A stretch of 64,000 nt of DNA from Tolypothrix sp. NIES-4075 (lineage in GTDB: Bacteria > Cyanobacteriota > Cyanobacteriia > Cyanobacteriales > Nostocaceae): positions 1,036,565-1,100,564 of the forward strand of contig NZ_BDUC01000003.1 in the NCBI RefSeq assembly GCF_002218085.1, in the 5' to 3' direction. The notes beneath the pieces were generated by a model, which was given only the letters and a program-made list of their open reading frames with translations, was not told where the DNA came from and searched no databases. This document shows positions 1-9,454 of the stretch, piece after piece. A program made the position numbers and the translations under genes. Position 1 is the first letter of the stretch; each line of letters starts with the position of its first letter.

Positions 1-600
1 TTAAATGCTGTGATGCTTTTGGCAGCATCTTTATGTTATCGGGTTTTTCGTTGGCGTGATGACTGGATGATTCCTGGTTTAATTTCAGTAATAACAATCG
101 GTGGAAGTTTATATTTATTTTTATCAACAAACTCAGAGCTTTTTTTAACTTCACTAGGTAAAGACACAACACTTACTGGTCGTGGAGATATGTGGCCCTA
201 TATATTCGAGATGATTTGGAAAAGTCCTTTACTGGGGTATGGATATGGAGCATTTTGGTCTGGACCTGATACCCCTTCTTATTATATTTGGCAAACAACA
301 GGTTGGAATCCACCAAACTCACATAATGGATTCTTAGACCTTTGGCTTCATCTAGGTTTATTAGGACTATGTTTATTTATTTTTGAATTCTTAGTTATAA
401 CTTTACCCAAAGCTTTAAATTGGATGCGCTTGACTAAAAAATCTGAAGGTCTTTGGCCTCTTTTATATATGACATATATGTTGTTAGCTAATTTGAGTGA
501 AAGTACTTTGATGGTACAAAATGATTTATTTTGGGTATTTTATATAACTATAGCTTATTCGGTAACATTGATACCGAAAAATACAAGCAAATTGATATAG
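1..600 (+). CDS. O-antigen ligase/polymerase family membrane protein, 5' end missing
   Basis: The reading frame is open from the first base, so only the C-terminal ~199 residues are present. They hold several hydrophobic segments and the loop typical of the Wzy/WaaL O-antigen ligase family: LTGRGDMW near residue 58, GYGYGAF near residue 79 and SHNGFLDLW near residue 107, followed by membrane helices. Such proteins polymerise or ligate glycan repeats on the outer face of the inner membrane. Two glycosyltransferase genes follow on the same strand, which fits an exopolysaccharide locus extending to the left. Family assignment is good; polymerase versus ligase cannot be decided. Confidence 0.8.
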   Translation, partial: LNAVMLLAASLCYRVFRWRDDWMIPGLISVITIGGSLYLFLSTNSELFLTSLGKDTTLTGRGDMWPYIFEMIWKSPLLGYGYGAFWSGPDTPSYYIWQTTGWNPPNSHNGFLDLWLHLGLLGLCLFIFEFLVITLPKALNWMRLTKKSEGLWPLLYMTYMLLANLSESTLMVQNDLFWVFYITIAYSVTLIPKNTSKLI

Positions 601-1000
601 TAGTCTGAAAAAATTCATATTTACAACTTATTGGATAATTGAAAAATATTTATTTCAGTATTAAATTATTTTAAAAAAACCCAATAATAGACTTATTTAA
701 TGAGTATAATATCTATTTTTACAATTTAAAAAATTGGTTAAAATTTACTATAGTAATCAAATAAACTTTTGATATTTAGAAAATTTAAAATATTGCTGTA
801 ATTTTTTTGAAATTAATTTTTATGTATTCATACTGAGGAAAAAAAATCTTAATAATGCCATATTAATAAAATAATTATTTTATTACATATAGATTGAAAT
901 TTAATTAAGTTATAAACAATAATTAAATTGCCTAAATGTAATAAAATATATCCCTCACTTGAGAAATACTAAAAATAACATATCTTTCATTAATTTAACA
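601..1000. other. AT-rich intergenic stretch without a gene
   Basis: About 400 bases of very AT-rich sequence with frequent stops in all frames. No RNA gene, repeat or clear terminator was seen. It probably holds the leader of the following glycosyltransferase gene. Confidence 0.5.
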
Positions 1001-2116
1001 ATGACTCAATCAAAGATTGTGCTGATAGGTGCTAGCCTAGAACAAAATGGAGGGATAGCAACTGTTGAAAACCTCATTATCAAATACGCTCCTTCTCAAA
1101 CACTAATTAAACACATAACAAGCCATGATGAAGGCTCTGTAATCCACAGAATTAAGATATTTTATCAAGCATTAGGTTTATTGTTATGGAAATTATTAAG
1201 TAAAAAAATTGATATTGTACATATTCATCTTTCCGATGGAGGTAGCGCTTTCAGAAAAGCAATTTTGGTATTAATTGCTTTAATATTTCGTCAACCTGTA
1301 TTAATCCACGCTCATGGTGCTGAATTTGATATTAAATATTCTAAATTTCCCAAATTAGTCCAGCAAATCATGAATGCAATATTTCGTCGCTGTGATGGTT
1401 TTATTGTCCTCTCGAAAACCTGGAAAGAATATTATGTACAAAATTTAGGTTTAAATGACAAACAAGTTATTATTTTACCTAATCCTACAGAATTACCAAC
1501 TCAAATTCCTAATAGGATTAATGTTAACAAAGTTAAATTTGGTTTTTTTGGTCGTGTTGGTGAACGCAAGGGAACTTTTGATTTAATTCAAGCTTTTGCT
1601 AAACTACCAAAAAATATTTTAGAAAAATCTGAACTAATTATTGCTGGGGATGGAGATATTGAAAAAGCAAAAACCTTAGTTGAAAGTCTCAATCTGTCTC
1701 AAAAAGTAACTTTTTTAGGTTGGATAGATACTCGAACTAGAGATGCGTTATTAGCAACAATCAATGTATTTGTTTTGCCATCATACAATGAAGGTTTGCC
1801 TATGGCTTTATTAGAAGCAATGGGTTGGGGATTACCCACTATTGTTACACCAGTAGGAGGTATACCTGAGTTAATCATTGCTAATAAAAATGGTTTGTTA
1901 GTCACTCCAGGTGATATAAAAAAGTTAGCTGAATCTATGCAACTGGTAGTTGAAAATGAACAATATCGGCTGGAACTAGGAAAAGAAGCTAGACAAAGTG
2001 TCGCTCATTTGGATGTGAAAACATATTGGGAACACTTGAATAATATCTATACTCAAATTCTCCAACTAAAGCCAGATTTGAACTTGACTCCTACTAGTCA
2101 AACAATTACTCAATAA
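1001..2116 (+). CDS. GT4-type glycosyltransferase
   Basis: A 371-residue GT-B glycosyltransferase with an N-terminal acceptor domain containing HAHGAEFD at residues 103-110. The C-terminal donor domain carries FGRVGERKGTFDLIQA and the family E-x7-E motif (EGLPMALLE, E264 and E272). Enzymes of this type transfer a sugar from a nucleotide donor to a lipid-linked acceptor at the inner face of the membrane. A TTG at 959 would lengthen the protein by 14 residues without homology-like content, so the ATG at 1001 (MTQSKIVLIGAS) is preferred. It sits between an O-antigen ligase-like gene and a WecG/TagA gene, supporting a role in exopolysaccharide assembly. Donor and acceptor cannot be read from the sequence. 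Confidence 0.88.
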   Translation: MTQSKIVLIGASLEQNGGIATVENLIIKYAPSQTLIKHITSHDEGSVIHRIKIFYQALGLLLWKLLSKKIDIVHIHLSDGGSAFRKAILVLIALIFRQPVLIHAHGAEFDIKYSKFPKLVQQIMNAIFRRCDGFIVLSKTWKEYYVQNLGLNDKQVIILPNPTELPTQIPNRINVNKVKFGFFGRVGERKGTFDLIQAFAKLPKNILEKSELIIAGDGDIEKAKTLVESLNLSQKVTFLGWIDTRTRDALLATINVFVLPSYNEGLPMALLEAMGWGLPTIVTPVGGIPELIIANKNGLLVTPGDIKKLAESMQLVVENEQYRLELGKEARQSVAHLDVKTYWEHLNNIYTQILQLKPDLNLTPTSQTITQ

Positions 2117-2360
2117 AACTCTCATCATTTTCTCATTGTGACCGAAGCAGTTCTGAGTAATGAGTAGTGTACTCGTGCTGAGTAAAACGAAGCAATGTCT
2201 TTACTTGTTGTAAAGGCTTTTGGTTTCAAGCTCCTAACTGAAATCGTGGAAAAAAAAGAAACGAGTTCCTTGTTCAATCCTCATTACTTTAGTTATGGGG
2301 TTACATTCAGCACGACTGAAAGATATTTATTTTAACAAGTCAAAAAAAAATCAGTTAATT

Positions 2361-3125
2361 ATGAAAGTCAATATTGGTGGGATTGGAATTGACAAGTACA
2401 GTTTTGATGAAGTTATTGAAAATATTACTAATCACGTATTGGAAAAAGGGAAACCTTCTTATGTGGTTACACCCAATGCACAGCATATTATCTCATTGCA
2501 AAAAGATGATCGTTTCCGAGAAATATATCGCAAGGCTTTTTTAGTAGTGCCAGATGGTGTTTCATTACTCTGGTCAGCTAAATTTTTGCAAACACCACTG
2601 AATGGAAGAGTTAATGGTACAGATTTGTTTCAGAAAATGTGTGAAGTTGCCCAAGAAAAAGGATTAAAAATATTTTTGTTGGGCGGTCGCCCAGGTGCTG
2701 CCGAAAAAGCCAAAGAAACTCTTCTAGAAAAACTTCCAGGTATTAAAATTGTTGATACCCATTGTCCACCTTATGGATTTGAATCCCAAGAAAAAGAAGT
2801 AGCACTTATTAACACCAAAATTAAAGCAGCAGCACCAGATATCCTATTTGTTGGATTGGGCGCTCCCAAACAAGAATATTGGATACATGACAACTATCAA
2901 GAGCTAGGAGTACCCATTTCTGTTGGTATTGGGGTTAGCTTTGAGTTAGTTGCCAACATGGTGCAAAGAGCACCTGTCTGGATGCAAAAATGGGGTTTAG
3001 AATGGCTATTTCGTTTAATCGTCGAGCCAAAACGTTTATGGAAGCGTTATATCATAGGCAATCCTCAGTTTCTTTGGTTAGTACTGATGCAACGGCTCGG
3101 TCTGTACAATATAGAGTCTGTTTAA
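2361..3125 (+). CDS. WecG/TagA/CpsF family glycosyltransferase (GT26)
   Basis: A 254-residue protein, the usual family length. It has TPNAQH at residues 37-42 (T37 and N39) and PDGVSLLW with D65, positions that match the catalytic Thr and Asp of TagA-type enzymes, plus a C-terminal PKQEYW...WLFRL...RYI region. The family adds N-acetylmannosamine(uronic acid) or glucose to polyprenyl-diphosphate-GlcNAc at the membrane. The ATG at 2361 (MKVNIGGIGI) starts the conserved domain; an in-frame ATG at 2295 would add 22 residues lacking family features. Belongs with the preceding glycan genes. Confidence 0.9.
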   Translation: MKVNIGGIGIDKYSFDEVIENITNHVLEKGKPSYVVTPNAQHIISLQKDDRFREIYRKAFLVVPDGVSLLWSAKFLQTPLNGRVNGTDLFQKMCEVAQEKGLKIFLLGGRPGAAEKAKETLLEKLPGIKIVDTHCPPYGFESQEKEVALINTKIKAAAPDILFVGLGAPKQEYWIHDNYQELGVPISVGIGVSFELVANMVQRAPVWMQKWGLEWLFRLIVEPKRLWKRYIIGNPQFLWLVLMQRLGLYNIESV

Positions 3126-3282
3126 CAGAGATGAGGAAATGGGATTGAAATTTACAAGAGGCTTACAAATAAAAAATATCCAATTCCTACAGTTGATTGT
3201 TGACCGTCAACAACCTTAACTTGGATAATTTATTTCTTGTAGTTCCCTAATTCTTAACTCTTAAATTCTAGCTTTTTATCCA

Positions 3283-4485
3283 ATGTCCAAAAAATTAACA
3301 AGACGGCGATCGCTTTATTTGGGTTTGGGAGCGTTGACGGCTTTGGCTACTTTTGCTGGAAATGCTGAGTTAAAGCGTCAGCGAATTCTTGCCTTGGATG
3401 ACCCGCAACGAAACTTTACGGTTGTTGGGGGAGGTTCCTTAAAGGAACGTGCAGCCTCTATTGGGCTAATATATGGAGCAGCTATTCGCCACGACCATCT
3501 CAGACAAGATGCTAAACTTGCTGCGGCTGTAAAAAGTGAATGTCGCATGTTAGTTCCTGAATGGGCACTCAAGTGGTCTACTCCGAAAAACCCCTTACGT
3601 CCGAACCCAGATAGTTTTGATTTTAGTGCTGCCGATGAGATGCTTGAGTTTGCCCATACTCAAGGTATGCTTTTTAGAGGACATACTTTGGTTTGGCATG
3701 AGTCTTTACCTGATTGGTTTGCTAATAATGTGAATTACCAAAACGCCAAACAGATATTGGAGAAACATATTAATACTGTTGTTGGACGTTACGCTGGAAA
3801 AATACATTCTTGGGATGTCGTCAACGAGGCTATTGAGCCTAGGGATGGCAGGTCTGACGGTTTGCGAAAAACCCCGTGGCTCAAGTTGTTAGGAACTAAT
3901 TATATTGACTATGCTTTTCGGCTTGCTGCTGCTGCTGACCCCCAAGCAATACTAGTTTATAACGACTATGGGTTGGACTACGATACGAGTGAGGATGAGG
4001 CAAAGCGAAATGCTGTTCTCAAATTATTGGAAAGTTTGAAGTTGCAGGGGACGCCAATTCATGCTCTTGGTATCCAAGCACACCTAGATGCAGCGGAAAC
4101 TGCTTTCAATCCCAGAAAGTTACGTCAATTCTTGCGTAATGTCGCCAGTTTGGGATTGAAGATCATGATTACCGAATTGGATATTACAGATAAAAATTTA
4201 TCTGTGGATACAACCGTATGTGACCGTATTGTTGCTAGAGCTTATGAGGAGTATTTGAACGCAGTACTCTCTGAACCAGCTGTTATTGCCGTGTTGACAT
4301 GGGGCTTAAGTGATAAATACACGTGGTTATCGGAGTTTCAACCACGCTCAGATGGTGTGCCAGTCCGTCCGTTATTACTTGACTCAGATATGAACCGTAA
4401 ATTGTCATGGAATGCGGTAGCTAGTGCTTTCGACAAATCTCTTAACTCGGATTTCTCACTTGTGAGAAAAAAATTATTCAAATGA
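3283..4485 (+). CDS. secreted GH10 endo-beta-1,4-xylanase-like glycanase
   Basis: A 400-residue protein. The N-terminus has TRRRSLYLGLG followed by a hydrophobic stretch, a twin-arginine-type signal, so export of a folded enzyme is likely. The GH10 catalytic domain covers about residues 50-360. The acid/base is E182 in WDVVNEA, the nucleophile E298 in ITELDI, and HTLVWHESLP at about residue 138 lies in the conserved substrate cleft. GH10 enzymes hydrolyse beta-1,4-xylan-type chains. Next to exopolysaccharide genes it may trim or release the cell's own glycan rather than degrade plant xylan; that is inference. Substrate is not proven. Confidence 0.88.
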   Translation: MSKKLTRRRSLYLGLGALTALATFAGNAELKRQRILALDDPQRNFTVVGGGSLKERAASIGLIYGAAIRHDHLRQDAKLAAAVKSECRMLVPEWALKWSTPKNPLRPNPDSFDFSAADEMLEFAHTQGMLFRGHTLVWHESLPDWFANNVNYQNAKQILEKHINTVVGRYAGKIHSWDVVNEAIEPRDGRSDGLRKTPWLKLLGTNYIDYAFRLAAAADPQAILVYNDYGLDYDTSEDEAKRNAVLKLLESLKLQGTPIHALGIQAHLDAAETAFNPRKLRQFLRNVASLGLKIMITELDITDKNLSVDTTVCDRIVARAYEEYLNAVLSEPAVIAVLTWGLSDKYTWLSEFQPRSDGVPVRPLLLDSDMNRKLSWNAVASAFDKSLNSDFSLVRKKLFK

Positions 4486-4616
4486 CCTGTATAGCGATGT
4501 CGCGCTGTCGGATAACAATTTATTTGTCGTGTTATCGCACTCAAGAGTGTCGTTAAACTTTTCATTGTAGGTCATTTATGATACCATAGATAGCAATTGT
4601 TTTATTTAACATATAC

Positions 4617-4643
4617 CCCCTCCGAATTTTATTCCGGGAGGGG
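4617..4643 (+). terminator. possible terminator after the GH10 gene
   Basis: CCCCTCC and GGGAGGGG form a stem, extended by GAAT/ATTC with a small bulge, closing on a T-rich loop and followed by ATTTTATTG. It lies about 130 bases after the GH10 stop, so it is a candidate rather than a certain terminator. Confidence 0.4.
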
Positions 4644-4768
4644 ATTTTATTGCTTAAGTGGTCGCCTCAAAGACCATCGCACCCAAGACGGGTGCAATGG
4701 TGCGATCGCGCAACAACACACACAAAGCCTTTATTTCTCTTTCTCAACTAAGTCCAAATTCCGTAAAA

Positions 4769-6376
4769 ATGCCGAATAAAGCGAGAAAACTTTTCCGTGA
4801 AGAAGCCTTAGAACGCTTGAACTCTCCAGAACAGCTTGACCGACTGATGCTCTTAACAAGCCGTCAAGCCTGGGTGCCCTTGGTTTCTATGGGCTTTTTG
4901 GTAGTTGTAGCTGGCATCTGGAGTGTAGTCGGGCGAATTCCCCTCACCGTCACAGGTTCTGGGGTGTTGATCCGACCTCGTAATGTGGTGCAATTTCAAG
5001 CATTTGGTGGTGGTCAATTGTTAATCTTGAACATCAAGCCAGGAGATACCGTTAGGCAAGGTCAAGTACTCGCTACCATAGATCAATCTAATATTAAGCA
5101 ACAACTACAACAAGAAAACGCAAAATTTATTCAGCTCAAAGAGCAGAATCAAGACACAGATAGGCTGCAAAAACAACAAATAGCGCTGCAACAAAGAACC
5201 CTTGAGCAGCAGCAAGAAGACTTTGAAGAAAGTCTGCGTCGAGAGTCAGTAGCCCCGACGCTACACTCCGAAACTATAAGAGCGTTAGAGCAAAAACGAC
5301 AAAGCCTTGAGCAAAGCCTGTTAAGAGAAAAAGTCGAGCCAGTGCTTTACAAACAAACTCTTGCCGCACTAGCAGAAAAACGCAAAAGTCTTCTAGAGCG
5401 CTCATCAAAAATTAGCTCATTACTGCAAACTTTGCAACAACGAGTTGAAACTCGTCGTAATCTCTTTCAACAGAAAGTGATTAGTCAGGATGTACTGCTG
5501 CAAGCCCAGCAGGAGTTGTTGAACCAAGAGACGCAACTGGGGGATATTCAAACACAACTCAAAGACCTTGATGTTCAAAAAACGTCGAGCGAACGGGAAT
5601 ATCTACAAAATCTAAATAGAATTGATGATATCAAAAACAATATTCAAGAAATTAAAGTTCAAAAAACCAATGCAGACCGGGAATACCTGCAAAATCTGAA
5701 TAAAATTGACGATATTAAAACCAAAATTAAAGATATCGAAGCCCAAAAAACCAAACTAGTTCAACAAGATTTAGAAAAGTCAATAGGCAAATTAAATCAA
5801 ATTCAGGAAGTTAGAAGCAAGATTGCTCAGTTAAAACTGCAATTAACTCAGTCTGGACTAATTATCAGCAAATATAATGGTCGCATCTTGTCAGTTGGTG
5901 TCCTTCCCGGTCAAATTGTCAGCGCTGGTACCCGGATTGGGACGATTGAAGCTGAAGACCCCAATACCAAACTGTCCAGTCTTGTTTACTTTGCGGATAA
6001 GGATGGCAAGCTTCTAAAACCTGGTATGACTGTACAAGTCACACCCAGCGTTGTCAAGCGCGATCGCTTTGGTGGAATAGTAGGGGTAGTAACGAACATT
6101 TCTCCCTTTCCCGTGACAACTCAAGATATTACAGCGCAAGTCGGTAACGAAGACTTAGCTAAAAGCCTTGCCAATAATAACGCAGCTCGCGTGCAAGTTC
6201 AGGTTCAACTACAAGAAGACTTAAATACCACCAGTGGTTACAAATGGTCTTCCTCTTCTGGACCTGCACTAAAAATTTCATCTGGTACGACTACGGAAGT
6301 CCGGGTAAAAGTTGGAGAAGTGGCACCTATTTCTTACATTATTCCTATATTTCGCTCTTGGACTGGTGTATATTAA
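4769..6376 (+). CDS. NHLM/NHLP-type bacteriocin export HlyD-family adaptor
   Basis: A 535-residue membrane-fusion protein. It begins MPNKARKLFREEALERLNSP, the N-terminus typical of the NHLM bacteriocin system adaptor. One membrane helix spans about residues 40-62, followed by a beta-barrel/lipoyl half (VQFQAFGGGQLLILNIKPGD), a coiled coil of about 270 residues rich in Gln, Lys and Glu, the second lipoyl half and a C-terminal barrel. The coil contains three internal copies of a unit reading EYLQNLN(R/K)IDDIK. The ATG at 4769 is chosen because upstream codons (frame open to 4658) lack family sequence. It should pair with the C39 peptidase-ABC exporter at 7211 to bridge the periplasm. No precursor peptide gene was recognised nearby. 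Confidence 0.85.
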   Translation: MPNKARKLFREEALERLNSPEQLDRLMLLTSRQAWVPLVSMGFLVVVAGIWSVVGRIPLTVTGSGVLIRPRNVVQFQAFGGGQLLILNIKPGDTVRQGQVLATIDQSNIKQQLQQENAKFIQLKEQNQDTDRLQKQQIALQQRTLEQQQEDFEESLRRESVAPTLHSETIRALEQKRQSLEQSLLREKVEPVLYKQTLAALAEKRKSLLERSSKISSLLQTLQQRVETRRNLFQQKVISQDVLLQAQQELLNQETQLGDIQTQLKDLDVQKTSSEREYLQNLNRIDDIKNNIQEIKVQKTNADREYLQNLNKIDDIKTKIKDIEAQKTKLVQQDLEKSIGKLNQIQEVRSKIAQLKLQLTQSGLIISKYNGRILSVGVLPGQIVSAGTRIGTIEAEDPNTKLSSLVYFADKDGKLLKPGMTVQVTPSVVKRDRFGGIVGVVTNISPFPVTTQDITAQVGNEDLAKSLANNNAARVQVQVQLQEDLNTTSGYKWSSSSGPALKISSGTTTEVRVKVGEVAPISYIIPIFRSWTGVY

Positions 6377-6784
6377 ATTAACGCCTCATTCCACTTGTCT
6401 TCGGGCACGCCATGTTGAACTAAAAGTGGTTTGAATAAGGTAAATATGCCCGCTTACTTCCTCCTAAAGGTAGAAAAAACTAACCCAACACCTTAACTTA
6501 TGCTAGATTGACTAATTCAAAACACTAGTAAAGAATGTATAATCTAGTCAGAGTTTGGAAATCAATGTCTTTAAGCTTACAAGGAGATTTCAGCACAAGA
6601 GGTAGCTGATATCTTTATTCAAGCGCGAAAGTAACCATTTGTGCTTTGTTGGCTATCACAATGAAATGGGGATGCTGCCTAAGCGCAAGCGCAGACTACG
6701 CGAACACGCAGCGTGTCTGATAGCGTTTGCGTGGGGTTAGCTATATGACTCAGGGAGCCTTACCATTGGCGATCGCTCTTCAGT
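6377..6784. other. intergenic stretch, interspersed-repeat debris
   Basis: About 400 bases between the HlyD gene and the broken genes that follow. It contains cyanobacterial-type interspersed repeat text (gcgcaagcgcagac..., acgcagcgtgtctgatagc) around 6690-6735 and a HIP1 site near 6770. Several stops interrupt every frame; no NHLP leader peptide with a Gly-Gly end was recognised. Confidence 0.4.
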
Positions 6785-6895
6785 ATGTATTCAATTTCTA
6801 TCATCAGTTCCTTAGTGGTTGGCAGTGTATTTCTGGTGACTGGTATTGTCAAAGCACTGACACCTCAGACGTTTATTATCCACATCACTAAATTA
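6785..6895 (+). pseudogene. MauE/DoxX-like membrane protein, N-terminal fragment
   Basis: About 37 residues beginning MYSISIISSLVVGSVFLV and continuing TGIVKALTPQTF resemble the first membrane helix and loop of MauE/DoxX-like redox membrane proteins. The similarity stops abruptly where a Uma2-like fragment begins in another frame, so the gene is truncated to a stub. Recognition rests on a short stretch. Confidence 0.4.
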
Positions 6896-7230
6896 TGGAA
6901 CCCACAGGTTTTTACGAAGCAGTTTCAGGAAGTATTGCTGGTAAAATCTATGCAGAAATTTTTCGTTCTAATTTAAACTGGTTGATTCCAAAAAGTTGTT
7001 TAATTAAACCACTAGCCTCTGAAGCTACAGCACTACGTCCAGACGTGATTGTTCTAGATCAAGCAGAACTTAAAGCGGAACCGCTTTGGCAAAAAGAACC
7101 TATTATCTGTAATGGTAGTAGAATTAGGCTCGTTGCCGAAGTTGTGAGTCAGTGCAGCGCTAATTTTGATGAACTTGCAGCAAAGTGGCTAACTAGGGGA
7201 AAATTATCTCATGCCTTTTGCCTTGATTAA
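6895..7230 (+). pseudogene. Uma2 (DUF820) nuclease-like fragment
   Basis: The frame encodes text typical of the middle of Uma2 proteins (PD-(D/E)XK-like): TGFYEAVSGSIAGKIYAEI near its start, RPDVIVLDQAEL at about residue 49, then WQKEPIICNGSRIRLVAEVV. The start of the domain is missing, and the catalytic half that normally follows the EVVS motif is replaced by unrelated sequence, so it is truncated at both ends. Its last 20 bases overlap the start of the C39-ABC gene at 7211. Uma2 genes are abundant in cyanobacteria and often decayed. Confidence 0.6.
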
Positions 7231-9454
7231 AAGTATCCTACCCCAACCTCAAACTCGTCGCGTCCGCACCCCCACGCTGCTGCAAATTGAAGCAACCGAA
7301 TGCGGTGCTGCTGCTTTGGGAATTATTTTAGGCTATTACTCGCGCATTGTCCCCTTGGCAGAATTGCGACGGGAGTGTGGCGTCTCACGAGATGGTAGCA
7401 ACGCCCTTAACATCGTCAAAGCAGCGAGGAACTATGGCTTAAACGCCAAAGGTTTCAAACCGTCTCTAGAAAGCCTCAAAACCCTGACTCCCCCCTACAT
7501 TGTCTTCTGGAATTTCAACCACTTTCTTGTGGTGGAAGGGTTCGCCAAAAACCACGTCTACCTCAACGACCCAGCCACAGGACGCCGGACAGTTTCTATT
7601 GAAGAGTTTGACCGTGCTTACACTGGTGTCGCGTTAATGATGCAACCAGGAGCAGAATTTAAACCAGGCGGTCAAAAAAGTAACATTATTACTGCTTTAG
7701 TCTCACGCTTGCAACACTCACGCAGCACTATCATATTCTGCTTTATAGTAGGGCTTTTACTGACAGTTCCTCGGTTGGCAGTGCCTGGTTTTACTCAAAT
7801 TTTTGTGGATGAAATTCTCATTTCTGAGCGACAAGACTGGATACGACCGCTGGTAATAGGAATGGTTCTCACTGGTGTGCTACAAGCACTACTTGCCAGA
7901 CTGCGGCTTACCTACCTGCGCTTGCTAATGCTGAAGTTGTCAGTCACGCTGTCGGGGCAGTTTCTCTGGCATATTCTCCGCTTGCCAGTTGGGTTTTATG
8001 CTCAACGCTTTGCAGGTGAAATCAGCAGTCGGGTGTCACTCAACGATAAAGTAGCAGATATACTCTCAGGTCGTCTTGCTACCACGGTCATCGACGCGGT
8101 GATGATGGTCTTTTACTTTCTGATTATGCTTCAGTATGACCTTGTACTGAGTGCGATCGCTGTTGGTTTTGCTGCTATCAACTTTTTCGCCCTCCAGTGG
8201 CTATCGCAAACGCGGGTCGATGCCAATATGAAGCTGGCGGCTGAATATGGTAAGGTCAATGGAGTGGCGATCGCTGGCATTCAAACAATAGAAACAATCA
8301 AAGCTTCCGGGCTTGAGTCTGACTCATTTGCTAAATTCGCCGGCTACTATGCCAAAGCACTCAATGCCCAGCAAGAATTGGCTTTACAAACTCAAATTCT
8401 GACAATAATACCTACTCTTTTAACAGCACTAACCACGGCTTCTATTTTAATTGTCGGCGGCTTCCGAGTGATGAACGGTAGCCTCAGTATTGGGATGCTA
8501 GTTGCGTACCAAAGTTTAACAGCCAGTTTCCTACAGCCTATCAACAGTCTGGTCAATTTCGGCAGTTTGTTGCAAGATTTAGAAGCTGATTTAAACCGCC
8601 TTGATGACGTACTGCAAAACGCTGTTGATGCAGAAACAGAGAGGGGACAAGGGGGACAAGGGGAAATTTCTGCCTTGTCTTTCCCCACTCTCCCACTTTC
8701 CCACTCCCCCACTCCTCCACTTCCCTTCCAACTACAGGGCTACGTTGAGTTGCAAAATATTACCTTTGGCTACAGCCGCGTGGACGCTCCCTTGATTGAG
8801 AACTTTAACCTGTTTCTCAAGCCGGGACAACGAGTGGCAATAGTGGGTGGTAGTGGTTCTGGTAAGTCTACAATAGCCAAGCTAGTTTGTGGTCTTTACG
8901 AGCCTTGGTCGGGGGAAATTTACTTTGATGGGGTATCCAGAACTCAGATTTCTCGCTCTGTTTTGGCGAATTCTTTGGCAATGGTAGAACAAGATATTTT
9001 TCTATTTGCTGGGACAGTTCGGGAAAATCTTACGCTGTGGGATTCAACAGTATCACAAGCTGACTTAGTGCGGGCTTGCTCTGATGCAGTTATTCACGAT
9101 TTGGTTTTATCCATGCCTGGGGGATACGATGCCAAACTGATTGAAGCGGGAATGAACATCAGTGGCGGACAGCGCCAGCGCTTAGAAATTGCCCGTGCAA
9201 TGGTTCGGAATCCCTCAGTGTTGGTCATGGATGAAGCAACTTCTGCGCTGGATGCTCAAACAGAATTGATTATTGATAGGAATTTGCGGCGACGCGGTTG
9301 TTCTTGTATTGTCATCGCTCACCGACTCAGTACGATTCGAGATTGTGATGAAATTATTGTATTGGAGCAAGGTAAAGTTGTGCAGCGGGGTACGCATGAG
9401 GAGTTGTGGCACTCAAGGGGGAAATATGCCCAGTTGCTTCGTACTGAAGAATGA
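7211..9454 (+). CDS. NHLM-type C39 peptidase-ABC exporter
   Basis: A 747-residue peptide exporter combining protease, membrane and ATPase parts. Residues 1-145 form a C39 peptidase with C31 (TECGAAALG), H104 (NFNHFLVV) and D120 (LNDPATG), which cuts leader peptides after Gly-Gly. Residues about 170-450 hold the six-helix membrane domain. The ATPase follows with Walker A GGSGSGKST (residues 547-555, K553 region), signature ISGGQRQRLE near residue 650 and Walker B VLVMDEATSALD. It should work with the HlyD-type adaptor at 4769 to export a processed ribosomal peptide. The linker before the ATPase carries a low-complexity insertion (see 8638-8727). The ATG at 7211 gives the expected N-terminus. 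No precursor gene is seen in the window. Confidence 0.88.
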   Translation: MPFALIKSILPQPQTRRVRTPTLLQIEATECGAAALGIILGYYSRIVPLAELRRECGVSRDGSNALNIVKAARNYGLNAKGFKPSLESLKTLTPPYIVFWNFNHFLVVEGFAKNHVYLNDPATGRRTVSIEEFDRAYTGVALMMQPGAEFKPGGQKSNIITALVSRLQHSRSTIIFCFIVGLLLTVPRLAVPGFTQIFVDEILISERQDWIRPLVIGMVLTGVLQALLARLRLTYLRLLMLKLSVTLSGQFLWHILRLPVGFYAQRFAGEISSRVSLNDKVADILSGRLATTVIDAVMMVFYFLIMLQYDLVLSAIAVGFAAINFFALQWLSQTRVDANMKLAAEYGKVNGVAIAGIQTIETIKASGLESDSFAKFAGYYAKALNAQQELALQTQILTIIPTLLTALTTASILIVGGFRVMNGSLSIGMLVAYQSLTASFLQPINSLVNFGSLLQDLEADLNRLDDVLQNAVDAETERGQGGQGEISALSFPTLPLSHSPTPPLPFQLQGYVELQNITFGYSRVDAPLIENFNLFLKPGQRVAIVGGSGSGKSTIAKLVCGLYEPWSGEIYFDGVSRTQISRSVLANSLAMVEQDIFLFAGTVRENLTLWDSTVSQADLVRACSDAVIHDLVLSMPGGYDAKLIEAGMNISGGQRQRLEIARAMVRNPSVLVMDEATSALDAQTELIIDRNLRRRGCSCIVIAHRLSTIRDCDEIIVLEQGKVVQRGTHEELWHSRGKYAQLLRTEE
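8638..8727 (+). repeat. in-frame low-complexity insertion in the exporter linker
   Basis: A G-rich stretch (ggggacaa repeated, 8641-8665) is followed by a C-rich stretch (ccccactctcccac-like units, 8690-8725). Together they look like the G-rich/C-rich simple repeats found between cyanobacterial genes, here inside the reading frame between membrane and ATPase domains, adding about 30 residues rich in Gly, Gln, Pro and Ser. The frame is kept. Confidence 0.65.

Noticed and set aside
4597..4779. 60-codon frame before the HlyD gene
   Set aside because: No family features, overlaps the real HlyD start in another frame and contains the terminator-like hairpin.
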